Assembly (NCBI GenBank): GCA_030340625.1
Contig: JAOPHQ010002018.1
Coordinates: 32,501 to 96,500, forward strand
Reading direction: 5' to 3'
Length of the DNA stretch: 64,000 bases
Source of the DNA: Merluccius polli
Taxonomy: Eukaryota; Chordata; Actinopteri; Gadiformes; Merlucciidae
Every line of letters starts with the position of its first letter. Position 1 is the first letter of the stretch. The notes under the pieces were generated by a model. It was not told the DNA's origin. It worked only from the letters and a program-made list of their open reading frames with translations, and did no database searches. Positions 47,540-60,199 of this stretch are shown here, in pieces. A program made the position numbers and the translations under genes.

Positions 47540-48705
47540 GAGGAGGAGGAGGAGGAGGAGGAGGAGGAGGAGGAGGAGGAGGAGGAGGAGGAGAGGGGGA
47601 GGAGGGCAGAGGGGAGGAGGGCAATAGGAGAGAGAGAGGGGATGAGGAGGGGGGAGGATAGAGAAGAGACAAATGGGGAGAGGAGATAGGTGGGCAGAGG
47701 AGAAAGGTGGGGAGGGGAGGGGAGAGGAGAGAGAGCGGAGGAAGGCAGAGAATAGAGAGGGGATAGAGATGTGGAGAGAGGGGAGAGGTAAGGAGGCAGA
47801 GATGGGGAGAGGGGGGAGAGGAGAGAAGAGATAGAGGAGGAGGGGAGATAGGGCAGAGCTTAGGAGAGGAGAGAGAGGGGAGAGAGATATGAAGAGGAGG
47901 AAGGGAGAGAGATGGGGAGAGGAGGAGAGAGAGAAAGGGGAAAGGAGGCAGAGCTGGGGAGAAGAGAGGGGAGAAAGAGCGGAGGTGGGGAGAGGATAGA
48001 GAGATGGGAAGAGAGGAGAGGAGGCAGGGGTTTGGACAGAGAAAATTAGCAGATGGGAAAGGACCAGAAGGGAGAAGAGGAGTATAGAGGAGAGGGGAGC
48101 AAAGGAGAGAAGTAAAGGAAACAAGGGGATGGGGGAAACAGGAGAGGAAACAGGAAGGGAGAGGAGAGCCGGGGAGTGGAGAGGAGAGGAGAAGAGGCAG
48201 AGGAGAGCAAATGGGAGGAGCGAATAGGACGGGATATCTGGGTAGAACAGGAGAGGGGGGGGTGAACAGAAAAGGAGAAGTGAGGAGAGAAGGGGAGAGG
48301 GGAGGAGAAGAAAGGAGAGAGAATATAAGGGGAAAGGAGGGGAGAGGAGTAGAGGTAAAGCTGGTGAGAGGAGAGAGAGAAGAGGAGACGAGACGAGACA
48401 AGGGTAGATGAGAGGAGGTAGAGCAGGGGGAGAGTAGGTGAAAAGAGAGGAGGGAAGAGGAGAAATAGGAGAGGGGAAGATAGGAGAGGAGGTGAGAGGA
48501 GAAGAGGGACGGAAGAGAGAGTCATAGGCGAGCAGAAGGGAGTAGAGGAGAGGAGGGGAGGGGGTGAGAGAGCTGGGGAGAGGAGAGAAGAGGAGAAGAG
48601 GGTAGAGGAGAGAAGAGTAGATGAGAGGATGGGAGAGCAAGAGAGGGGGAGGGCAGATGAGAGGAGCGAGGGGAGGGGCAGAGCAGCGGGGATGATGGAG
48701 GATGG
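47540..48705. repeat. Polypurine tract of about 1.16 kb
   Basis: The plus strand is almost all A and G, starting with a (GGA)n block (47,543-47,593) and continuing as irregular GGAGAGGAGA-type sequence with few pyrimidines. It has no strict unit length. Open frames of up to 429 codons cross the minus strand but encode only S, P, L, F and similar residues. It is low-complexity DNA with triplex-forming potential. Confidence 0.93.
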
Positions 48706-50937
48706 CAGACCGGCTGCCTAAGCCAGGACAGTGTAAACTCAAACGAGCTGTATTCCCCTACATCGCCAGTGTTTACCCATGGACGCTTTGTCTTTGCTTG
48801 CTGTAGACATAACTGCAGTCGCCTCGAAGGGCCATGACTGCCATCTGGGTTTGCTTTCCGCTACCAGTGGCGTGGTTTGTAATTAAAACCCCTGACCCAT
48901 CTCCAGGGGTCAACCCAGTAAGCTGAGAGTTGGCCCGGAGAAGACAAAACCCCAACTATAAACAGAAAATGAATGAAATAACAAAACACTGCGGACCTTG
49001 ATGTCAACATCAGTGCCGCAAACCACAGGAAAGTGTTGGACGAGGAACAACAGGATTGATGCACATGCATGAACACCCAGTTCCTGCAATATCCATCTAA
49101 TGAACATCCCTGGGCAATACAAAATAACATTGGACCAGAATATAGATGATATATGAGTTAAATAATAATAAATGGGAAAAATATATATTATGACATTTAA
49201 TCGAGTTGCCCATCACCCGTTACACCCCTATTGATTGAGATTGAACCATGCGCCCTCAATACTGTTTGTACTATTGGCAGTGTGTGTGTCGCAATCTAAT
49301 TTGACATCAGGTTGTAATAAATGTCCACGTTGTCTTTTCTTTGAATCTACTGCATGTAATCATTATGTTTAAGTTGCACTTTTGATAATGCATGTTCAGC
49401 ATAGTCTCCTCACGATCTTCTCACGTGCACACGCAACACCGCTAGAATATGAATATGTAATATAATTCACTGTATTGTTAATATCACCCCCAGCTTCAAA
49501 TCTATGCAAATTGCCAGGTTATGCAATTTTACGGGTTGAGCCTAAAGCAAATGCGAACAAGAGATCATAAAATGTTGCTTTGTCAATCTTAGTTTGTCCA
49601 AATATCACGGGAATGGCAAATAGCTGTTGGACCAACAATGAAGCAATGTTGGTACATAAAGATACATTACCTGCACACAAAAGTATTTACAATTATGCAA
49701 AATATATGAATAAAATAGATCATCATCCAGTCCAAAACCAATACAGTTAGTGCTGTACACACATATGCCAAACACCAGTCTGTTCTCATGTCGTGAAAAA
49801 AGGGTCACAACAAAACAGAACAATAGCGTATCAACTTCCTAAAACTGACAGTGTTGTTCATGTCTGAATCATTATGAAATGTCTCCATGCAAATGTGACA
49901 ACTGCTGAGGAAAGGTGGACCAAGTCAGCAACCGTGAAATCCCGCAAATCAACAAATAAGGTTGTTTAAAAAATACAAAAAAGAGATTACCACTACTTTG
50001 CAGGCTGCTTCATCTGTTGCCACCACTATAAACCAACTTTCAGCTGCCGGTACAGCCAGTAGAGGATGTATGGACTCGTTCATCTTGGATTACATGCATG
50101 GCGGCAATAACTTGTGGCATTCATAACAAACTACACAGAAGACCACATCACAACTGTGAAAGATTTTTACTGACTGTCTATGGGCTTAAAAACTATTTTG
50201 GCTTTATACATTAGGCTTAAAAGCCTAAGATTAGCTGACTACCCCACTGACAGATAATAACAGGTAGCCTAGTGATGGAGTTAACTAACTATCGTTTCCA
50301 CCCATTACCTGCTTGTGAGAAGTGTGTGTGAGCTTTGAGGGGGATTTCATCTGCTAGTTGATTTTAGGTGTACCAACAATCAAATATGCATCTCTTCTTC
50401 AACTATCTCTGACTATTTTAATATGACACATTTTTAAAACTTACAATCTGCACTTTCATAAGATGTAAAAAAACAACAACCTTGCCCCACATGGGGACCA
50501 AAACACCAGCTTCTGTCACAAACATGTGCAAGTAAATCAATCCATAAGCACTTGAAACACATTCCCGTAGCCCCATTCGGCCACAATGCTGTCCACTCAT
50601 ACTCAAACCACCAAAGACAAATACAAAAAAATTAAAAGTTACAACCAAAGACCATAGTTTTGGGTCAACGTCCAAGCACTCTACCACATCACAGTAACAC
50701 TGGAAATGCAAGACATTACCACGGAAACCACATAATGGTCCATGACAGACTCTGCTCTGCAAAGCCTCTGGGATACATCGATATGTGAAACGACCACAAA
50801 TAGTACAAACAGAACACAGACAGCATTGTAAAGGTACATTTGATGATTTACTAGATGAGATGTAGTTCTTTCATGAATCAGCTGATATTCTCATTCATCC
50901 TTTCAACCTTGTTCACCCATTACCTGATCAGATTTAG

Positions 50938-50941
<4 letters not shown>

Positions 50942-50981
<40 letters not shown>

Positions 50982-51003
50982 GTCATCATCGTCGTCGTCA
51001 TCC
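50942..51003. repeat. (ATC)n trinucleotide repeat
   Basis: About 20 ATC units with a few GTC variants at the right end. On the opposite strand this is (GAT)n, like the tract at 41.5 kb. Confidence 0.95.
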
Positions 51004-53113
51004 TCACCACCAGCCTGCGTATTCTTGATAAGATGGCCTTTTTAGTAGATTGTTTTAATGGCAGAGCCATTCCAGTGGTGACTGACAAACTACACATTTC
51101 ATTATCTCTGGCTGGCTAGAAAGTGTGAAATTAAATTAACTGCTTTTTTTGTGTCCAATAAATATGTTGATTTTTGTCCCCTCTAGCCTTCTAACTCATT
51201 TAACACAGACATTATTTTAGGGCCAGTCTGTGCTTCTAAACACAATAGTATCCTCTTTGACCAGACACTCATTCATTCATAGGTATTCTTGCACAGTCAA
51301 GACTGTAACCTTCCCCTTCCCTTCTCAGAGCGACTTTATGAAGTACACTGTTTTCTTTAACTTATAACAGGTACTTTTTTGAATGGATTACATGAGGCAT
51401 ACATCTATTGAAATAGGAAAGAATAGTCGACATCAACTTCAACATCTCCGTAAAATGACTGCTTTTGAATTCAGTAATTACTCAGATGGACACGTTGACA
51501 CACATGTTGGTTGTTGCTCAGTCCATTTAGAAGTGACCATGAAGTTTGCCAATTTTCTTGATTTTGGATCAGTTCATGTACTAGCCAAAGATATATCGCA
51601 GCTATATTTTGGAAGTCAACTTGTTATTTTAATTTGATGTTCTCTAAAAATATTATATAACCGAGCCATCTTCTTTTGTAAGTTTCCCTTCTAATGAGCT
51701 TCAGCTGTACTGTTTCACAACTGGCCTAAAACAATAATAGCAGAAGCAGGGTGAGATATTGTTACTCATTTCATTTAAAGTTTCATTAGCACAGACTCTT
51801 CCTCTCCTCATATTTTCCCATTCCCAACATTAGCTTGCCCGTCATGCCTGAGCAGACCTCAAGGTCCTCCCAAGTAACATCAAGTTTTCATAAACTACCG
51901 ACGAGGTCTCGTACACTTTGTCCTCCTCGTCCTCAGCTTGTTCCGAGCCGGCCTCTTATCTATTTCAAAATGTCAAAGGAAATAAGCAATTCAAAAGAAG
52001 TGTTTTTTTCTAAAGTTATGTGTTGTGTGTGTATTATTCAGTCCAACCTTCACCTGGACTATTAGTCAGAATAAACCGCGGCAGGTTTTTATCTGAGCCT
52101 CTGAGTGCTGTCTATCATTATCTACTGACTATATTTTCCCAGAGTACATGTTCTGCTTTTCTTCCCCGTGTTTGGGGGGGGGGGGGGTCGTCACGTCATC
52201 TACGTCACGTGTTGTTGCTGTCCTATGCATCAGTGTGAGCGGTGACAAAGCTCTCTGCAGTGGACATCGATCTCACTCTTTTCCCCGCCTTTCTTCTTTC
52301 AGCTCGGTGGGCTAGCGCGCGGACAATTGTTTGGTCCGGCCCCCCATTAGTCTCCTTCAACTCAGACCTGTTTGCGTGTGCTCTGTGTGCACGTAGGATT
52401 CACATTCATTTTTCCTTTCTAACGCTTGCTTGTCGTGGGGCCGGAAACCATGACGCCATCTGTGTTGGCAGACAGGGCCCATGTGGCGACACACTATACA
52501 GCCTAAAGTATATATATATACTATGCACTATGAATGACGAAGGCGTTGTATAGGTTCTGATCGCACTGGCAAATATCATATTTATTGGTTTCTGCAGTTT
52601 GCCTTCGTTGGACACACACCACTGTCAATTTGTCTTTTTGAATTTGGTTTGAGGAACTTGTGTTCGTGGTGTACTGGAATAATACGTTTTATGCTGCCTG
52701 CAGGCCGCTGTTGGGTGTTGGGAGTGTTTGAGGTGTGGTCTGTTTGCAGGTTGTTCCTTGCAGAATTGAAGATTTGAGGAAAGAGATTGTGTAAGGTTGT
52801 GTAATTCTCTTTTCTTTAATATCTGCCCATTTTTGCGAAAGGAGTGTTGCAAAGAGTCGATGTGAGCTTGATTTGACTCAGTGTTCCTGTGTTGGTCAAC
52901 TCACGTCAGTCTGCAGAAGAAGAACCAAACCTGGCCTCATCTTAACTTTTACTACTACTGGGGAGTTTGGAAAGAATAAAACCCTGGGGACTGCAATGGG
53001 TATCCATTCCTCTATGAAGAAATGTTGATTTATTGATAGTATTATGGCAGTTTGTTATTACTTGATATACAAACTTGATGTGCAAGCTTTGAACCTCTAT
53101 CCAAGGAGTATAC

Positions 53114-53155
53114 AGATTGACTGGGTCCTGATTTTTTTCAGGACCCAGTCAATCT
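53114..53155. repeat. Perfect 18-bp hairpin with T6 loop
   Basis: AGATTGACTGGGTCCTGA (53,114-53,131) is exactly complementary to 53,138-53,155, with six T between. TAC and GTA outside the arms can extend the stem past a single bulged T. It is too short for a typical pre-miRNA and has no flanking target duplication. Confidence 0.9.
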
Positions 53156-56100
53156 TGTATGGCTTTTTGCTTATTGGCAGGTTATTTTCTTCTTTTTTCT
53201 TGTAATAGTTTTTCAATGTTTTGTTGACGTTGGCATAGTTGTTCACACAATAGACAAAATGTATACGCTTTCATCAACCTTTGCAAACAGATTCCCTTTT
53301 CCCTTCCTACTTGAGTGGTAATGTTGTCATCATAACTGAAAGCCCATGCCAAACTTTCTCTCTTTCGATGTGTTTGAGTCCTCGCAAAAATAAGAAACAC
53401 GGTCAAGTTTTAGAGTCGATGAAAAAATTGATTACCATCCGGACAGACAGCCATTAACATAAATGCGTTCATGCTCTTTTCAAAGGGGGTATTTTATCGA
53501 ATACTCCTTCAATCAAGCGTGGTTTACAATCTTCACGACAAGTAGGCTATGCAGTTGTTGACATTGGTGTAACTTTATCAAGAGAGTGAGTCTGGATGAT
53601 CAAGACGCTTTGCTTTTTTTTCTTCTCGCGTTCAACTGCTGGTTCTCTTAATCATAGGCATCCGTACTGCAAGATAGCATTTATTTCACATTCACCCACA
53701 GAGAGATTTTGTTAAGGTTGATATCAAAGTGGAAAATAATGTGTATTTATATATACACAATGGAGAGGAGTATGAAAGCAAAAAAATAAATCTTCAAACC
53801 TTGGGAAAAAAAATGTGTTATTCTTTTACCAGTTGTGCTCCACTTTGATACAGTGTGATGCAGAAATTCACGCCGGCACAGAAAGCCTTTATTTAGTGTT
53901 CATTAAGTTCTCAACGTCCCGCCCCCCTGGTTTGTCAAGGCAACAACTGAATCCCTCCTTTCCTCCATCTGCTCGTTTCACTGAAATGTTTCTCTTTGAA
54001 GTGCATTTGTCATGCGAGCGATGGGGAGGAGAGGGAGAGGTGGGGGAACGGTTGGGCTTATATCCATGGCGTCTCTTTTCTCTTTTCTTTTTTTTTCCTC
54101 TTCTCATCCTCACAATTTGCATAAAAAGCCCTCAGTCTGGAAAAGTTTTTTTTTAAAAACAGAATCTGGCTCAAGTACACTATGGATGTGTGACCAAATG
54201 AAAAGCCTCCCGGACAAGGCAGAGAGCGGTGGTTGTCATGGTGGTGGTGGGGAGGTCTGGAGGGTGTAGCAGGTAGTTTTAGCCTGTCTGAGTACGAAAG
54301 CCTGCAAATCCGCCTTGGTTTGTAAACAGAGGCTCCAGGGGGCATCGGTTTTGCATGCATGGTGCTGCGGACGACGGGCCCAAGCCCTCTGTGTGTTTCT
54401 AATGGAGTAAAGCACGTTGAAATCTGCTGCGGAAAACACCAGTAACACTTTCATCCGCATGCACAGCATTACACACACACACACACATCTGTACTTAGAT
54501 ACTTACATGCAAGACCATGCACACAGACTATCCCCTTTTCATATTCACATTCATATTCATGAACACGCAAGGTACACATACTTAAAGGCAAATCCAAACT
54601 TGCATTTACAATGTGCCGGTATTGATTATTGCGTGTGTGCTTGTTGTCTTGTATAAATAAACAATACAGTACAGCATGAAGCTGTTGTGCCGACAGCAAC
54701 ACTTTTCATAAATAGTTTTTTGTGTAAGGTTAAAATGGGCAATTACAGATGTTTTTATTTGTGTATTATTATGTTACTACAATAAATTATCTTCATGCTA
54801 CCACGTATTAAAATGTAAATTGTAAATTGTTTGGCCTTTTTTTGTGCTAAACGTAATTACAGTCTTCTCCTGTGAATGAAGCTAGGCCGGACCTCCCCCG
54901 AGATCTACATTCTTGTCTTGTGCTATAGCCGCTTTCAAGGAAAGCACCTGTAATTTGTCTTCATCAACTTGTGTGGACATCCTGAGGAACAAAAGCCGGA
55001 CCTGTAAAGTATCAAATCAACAGCACATTTTTCAGAAAATGGCAGATCCAATTTTATTCATGTCCCCAAGGCTTCCCCCTAACTGTTAGTGTGCTGACCC
55101 TTCACTCATTCAGCAGTGCTTCCCTGCTGCCGAGGAGGAGCCCGCTCAGATTGTTTCTGTCTCCAGAAAACTCTAGGCAAGATGGGCTTCAACCGGGAGG
55201 AATGCTAACAAGATGGGCCCCAGCCATGTTCGACGGAGCAACCGTGCAGACATGCAAAAAAAACACCCAAAAAAACCCCACCACCACGCCATGCCTCATT
55301 GGCGATAATCTACGGTAGACGGGGAAAAGAGCGCGCATGCTCTGGTTTTGACATCTGGTGAGATAGCGCTGTCTTGTTCGTCACTCACGCTGACACGTGG
55401 TGAAGTAAAACAGAAAGAACTGGGGGACAAGTGCTGTGTGTTCCTTTGTGTGCTGTAAATAACTTCAGTGGCGGTGCAGCATTCGTTAGAAGTTATGTTC
55501 ACTATGCGCCATGTTTAAAGTCATGTTTGGGAAGTAAGAACTCATGACAAGGAAAAGTGTTTGCCCTTTTTCTTTTCTGAACATTTTGGGATGGATATTT
55601 CTACAAACGACTTGTTTATTTGATCTCTGTAGGATTGAAATTGTAGTAAATGCCGAGTGTGGTGACATTATTCTAATGGCTTGGTGAAATGATAGTGCAC
55701 TATAGGCTCTTGAGCAGCAATTGTCATGCCCGGTTGTACAGCTCATGGGTTTTCATTTGCAGGAACCCTGTCTTAAATCATCACAAAGCGATTTTAACCA
55801 TGAATAATGAAAAATAATGAAAATTCCTTTAAGCCATTAGACACAGACAAGATTTCTAATAAAGGCTGTATTAATGATAGCTTAAGTATCTTGACTTTCC
55901 CAAAAAATGTGCATGGGTTATACTCGATATCCTACAAAGCACATGGATACCCTACTTTTAAATTGTGAATATAGTGAGAATGAACATTGTGCTATTTATT
56001 ATTGATTGACCGCCAAGTTTACCTTGTTGTGTAACTGGAATGTCTATCATGCATAGCAACAACACGTGTGTGAAACATACATGTGACAAAAAAAAAATCA

Positions 56101-59092
56101 CACCAATATATAAAACATTTCTTTATATTTTGTTGAACAAATGTTTTCCTCTGTTGTCATGAGCCAGCATAATCAAGTAAAAATTAGCATAAGGAGTGAC
56201 CCCAACGTTTTGGAGATGTAGCATGTTCTATGTTGTCGTGCATAATCTCAGTTTTGACTTTGATATTGAACCATAAGTTTAATAACAAAATTAGGTTTAT
56301 TTCTCCTTAAGTGGCACAGTACGATACCAGTTTAGAAACGTACATGTGTGGTATCAAACGATATGGATTTGACCCACTCAACAAACTGCACCCTGTCAGG
56401 TTAAATGATAAAACTGGACTGAAATTGGCCTGTGTGCAACGGATTGCTTAAGGCAGGGATTATAAAGGGTTTTTTTACCCACCACCTTGCTCCTGTATTG
56501 ATTTATGTATAACTACAAGATTTATCAACACAGTGTTTGACAGCGACTTCAGTAACACTTAGAATTAAGTTGCAACTACAGCAGAGCAGAATAGCAATGC
56601 CACCCCGCATCTAAAATAGATGCGCCATGTTAGAGATGCTACTGCCAATATCTGTAATATTGATAAATATGACCTGCATACACTTACACTTAGATTTTCT
56701 TGTCCAGTTTTCCATTTAAATGGGACCATATATGGATTTCAGCATTTCTACGAGAGATACATCTTAATATCTTTTAATATTTAATTCACCACCATCCAAT
56801 ACTGATGAATGGAACAGTTAACCCTCAACTTAAATTCCTGCTAGTGTCTATTCAACGTCACATCATTTGTAATCCTGAGTATTAGCTAGCCCAACTCTTT
56901 TTGTAGCACATTTTCACAGAACAGCATGGAAAGAAGATAAAATGTGTCACTAATTACACACATTATCCAGGCACATTGTTTGCACAAACTATTGCACTGC
57001 ATGTATAGAAATTTGGATATTTCTCACAATATAAAACAAAAATGAGTTTTCCTTGAAATGCATGCTTTCTGAAAGGCGCGCACGTATCATGCACCGCAGG
57101 ATTGCTCAGCCACGTCTCGGCTTCCCTTTGTCCACGCACCTTTCAAGGAGTTATGAATGTAGAAAAATATTACAAACAAGGTTTCAGCCAACGTCACTGT
57201 GAAGATAATGGCATATGCTTCATTTCCGGGAGTGTAACTGTTCCTTTAAAAAAAAAGGTGCAAAACTAGGCAAACTCGCCCCATGTAAGAGCAGGGATAA
57301 CAAGAGGCTTTGTTCCAGCAAGCGTTGCTTTATCATGAATGCAATATGAACGCAATAATCAGCTCCTATGGGGGTTTCATCTCTGGGCCCGCACCACAAC
57401 ATAAAGATACGGCATATACCACACATGAAGTTGAATTTTAAATATTAATAAATATAAATAATATTAATGAAATGAAAACCAATTATGAATTGGTGATTGA
57501 CAAAACCCTTTTTTGGGGTCACTACACAGTGTATGGTCAGGGTTGAATATTTGAAACACATAAAAACTGTAAAATATTGGAGTATTTCATGACATTTGTT
57601 ACGACCCTAATGGCTGTCTAATGGAAGAAGGGATGTAAACATAACCCAGTACAACTGGTAAGTGACAACGTGGTAAGTGAATTATACATCATACGTGTTT
57701 TAATTAGGTGCACGGTGACTATATCTACAAACTATCTACAATATAGACCAAGGGAAAGGACCAAAGTAAAAGTAGAGTTAACCAGAAAGGAATGAAAACA
57801 AAAACCTCACTACTCTCTACTTGAACAGAAATACAGGAGTGGCACACACCTCTTGCCTAATGTCTGTAACATAGAACAATGACGTGATGCACACGGAAAG
57901 GGTACCCCAAACATACCTGGCCTTACCTGACTTTCTGATAACAATAGCAGTTCTAGCTCTCTTCATCATCTCCAGTCATGATCTGTCTGTAACAGGAAAA
58001 GCACACATATATATATATGCTGCAGTGGGATGTGGTTGGCTGTTGAGGAGTAGTGGACCAATTACTTGGGTGGCATCTTGTATCCATATTTGCATCTTTC
58101 TCACTTGGGCCAATCATGTGGGTGGCATCCGAGGAAAGAATCTGCATCTCCTGTATTTAAAGGGACAAAACGCAAAACACAATCCAATGAAGCACTGCTA
58201 AATACCAATTTCTTTGGCAAAAGGGGGTTGGGGGGGTGGGTGTTCGACAAATCACCCTTTTGGTGCCAGTGAATCCAAAGCAGTATCACCACGAGTGTAA
58301 CATGTGTAACACAATCTGTTAAGCTCCTCCGTAAACTTCTCCTTCGTGGAGAGAAACAAATAAAGAAGGAAAGATGGGAAGGAAACACAGGCAGGCTATG
58401 AGCCCCGCGTCGACTGGAGGCACATGTTGGGATGAGATTGGCGACGGGTACAAGAAGAAGACGATGGGAGACAACAGAGTGTGATGAGCATTGAAGCAAA
58501 AAAAGGCAGCAAGGGAATCTGTCAAGGAATCAAAGCCTCGACGAGTTGAAGGAGTGTGTGTGTGTGTGGGGGGGGGTGATTCAGATGCACACATACACAC
58601 AAACACACACACGGACACACAACTGTTTTTTTCAGAGAGGGGAGGGGGAACACAGCTCAAATCAAGTTTATGCGTTGCTATTTAAAAAAAAAAGTTTGGT
58701 GCCTGCTCTTTGTGTAAAACATGTAAAAAAAGCACATTTTCAAACGCCACGCTTTGGCTTTCATATTTTGTTGTGTACGGCCAACTGTGCCTTGTTTCTG
58801 ACCCTGGTGGTTGCGTCCCGGTGGGGCATCACATTGACACGAGAGCCACCCCCTCTGTGCATCTCCTGCAAGGGCCTAAATCATTTCAAGCCAGACCTAC
58901 GGAAAGAGAAGTGTGTTGGTGTTGATGTCTGACCGGTTACATTCACAACCATTGTCGCTCATTTATTCAAATATAATCCCCAGCCTCTGGATTACCATTT
59001 ATCTTGTATTTTATGCCATTGTTATAACCTCCGTTTGTATTGTTATCAATTTACAATAGATAGAAATGGACATAAGCAAGTGCTGATATTGT

Positions 59093-59134
59093 ACCATTTA
59101 GTCATTTAGCAGATGTGCTTTATCCAACGCAACT
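59093..59134. repeat. L2-type LINE/SINE tail fragment
   Basis: ACCATTTAGTCATTTAGCAG then TGCTTTATCCAACGCAACT resembles the reverse complement of the fish L2-derived tail. Confidence 0.6.
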
Positions 59135-60163
59135 CAGTCAATTGAGATACTATATTTTATTACAGAGCAGAGAGGAGTCAGTCATCAAACACACTAGCCA
59201 GTGCACTATAACCCTCTTTGGTTTGGTTTTACTAATTCATTAGATCACGCTGGTCCACACTATCATTAATTTATCACTTCTGATTACAGATCCTCCCAAA
59301 CATCATTTTGATCTTTCCCCTGATAAGCGACAGGAGAAAGGAAGGTCAGTGATATTTTGCTGGAAAACACCAACCAATGTAAACCTCACACCACCTAAAA
59401 GGCATCAGAGGTTGGCCCAAATGATAGAAGTTATCTGGACTAATTATTCTTCACTTGCTTATCTCAGATGATTTAGTCACAAGAGCAAGCGCTGAATAAC
59501 GATGAAGGAGATTGACTCTTGGCTTTCCTTCTCCCGTCCTCCCGATTGACTCAGTAAAAATGTAAACAGTGTCCTTAAAGGGAAACCCATCCCACCTCCC
59601 AGGAAAAAACCGCAACAAGAATTGACCGTGATCCAGATTCAGGGAAGTGGGTGGAGGGGAGTCATAGATATCTATCGAAAATGAACAAAAAGTCTCATTG
59701 AACGTCACTGGACCATTAACCGACCATTAAGATTGTGGTAGTAGGAGATAAGCTAAACAAAGATGTTACCTTGAAACAGACCAAAGTCACCCCTTTTGGA
59801 TTCGTTCATTGCTTCGGACACCCCCCGCCCAAACCTACCATCGCACAAAAAAAACGAAAAACAATGTCCTCAATTCCCTTGCCCCCGATTCCAGAGCCTG
59901 AAGTGTACTCCAAAGTGGGATGTAGTGGGGCCCAGAGCCCAGGAGGGACGCAGAGGGACACCAGTCCAAAGGTGTTGCAGCACACAGCCCATCTATCATG
60001 GGACTCTCAGTAAGCACCTGCTGGGACCCAGATGTGCTCTGGCACTTTTTTCTATTCTCTATTTTTTTTTTTGCCGGCAAACAGCATCCCCTGGGACACA
60101 GCCCCACAGCTGTGACAATGGGGTGTTCGCTTGCCTGATCTCCACATCTGAGCTGGTTAACAT

Positions 60164-60166
<3 letters not shown>

Positions 60167-60197
<31 letters not shown>
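60167..60197. repeat. (CA)n microsatellite
   Basis: About 15 perfect CA units within a long plus-strand open frame, where they read THTHTH. Confidence 0.95.

Positions 60198-60199
<2 letters not shown>

Noticed and set aside
47453..48742. Open frame of 429 codons (minus) rich in S, P, L and F
   Set aside because: It is the shadow of the polypurine tract; the composition is forced by the DNA and no domain is present.
53114..53155. microRNA precursor
   Set aside because: The stem is about 18-21 bp, shorter than a typical pre-miRNA, and the loop is six T; no supporting evidence.
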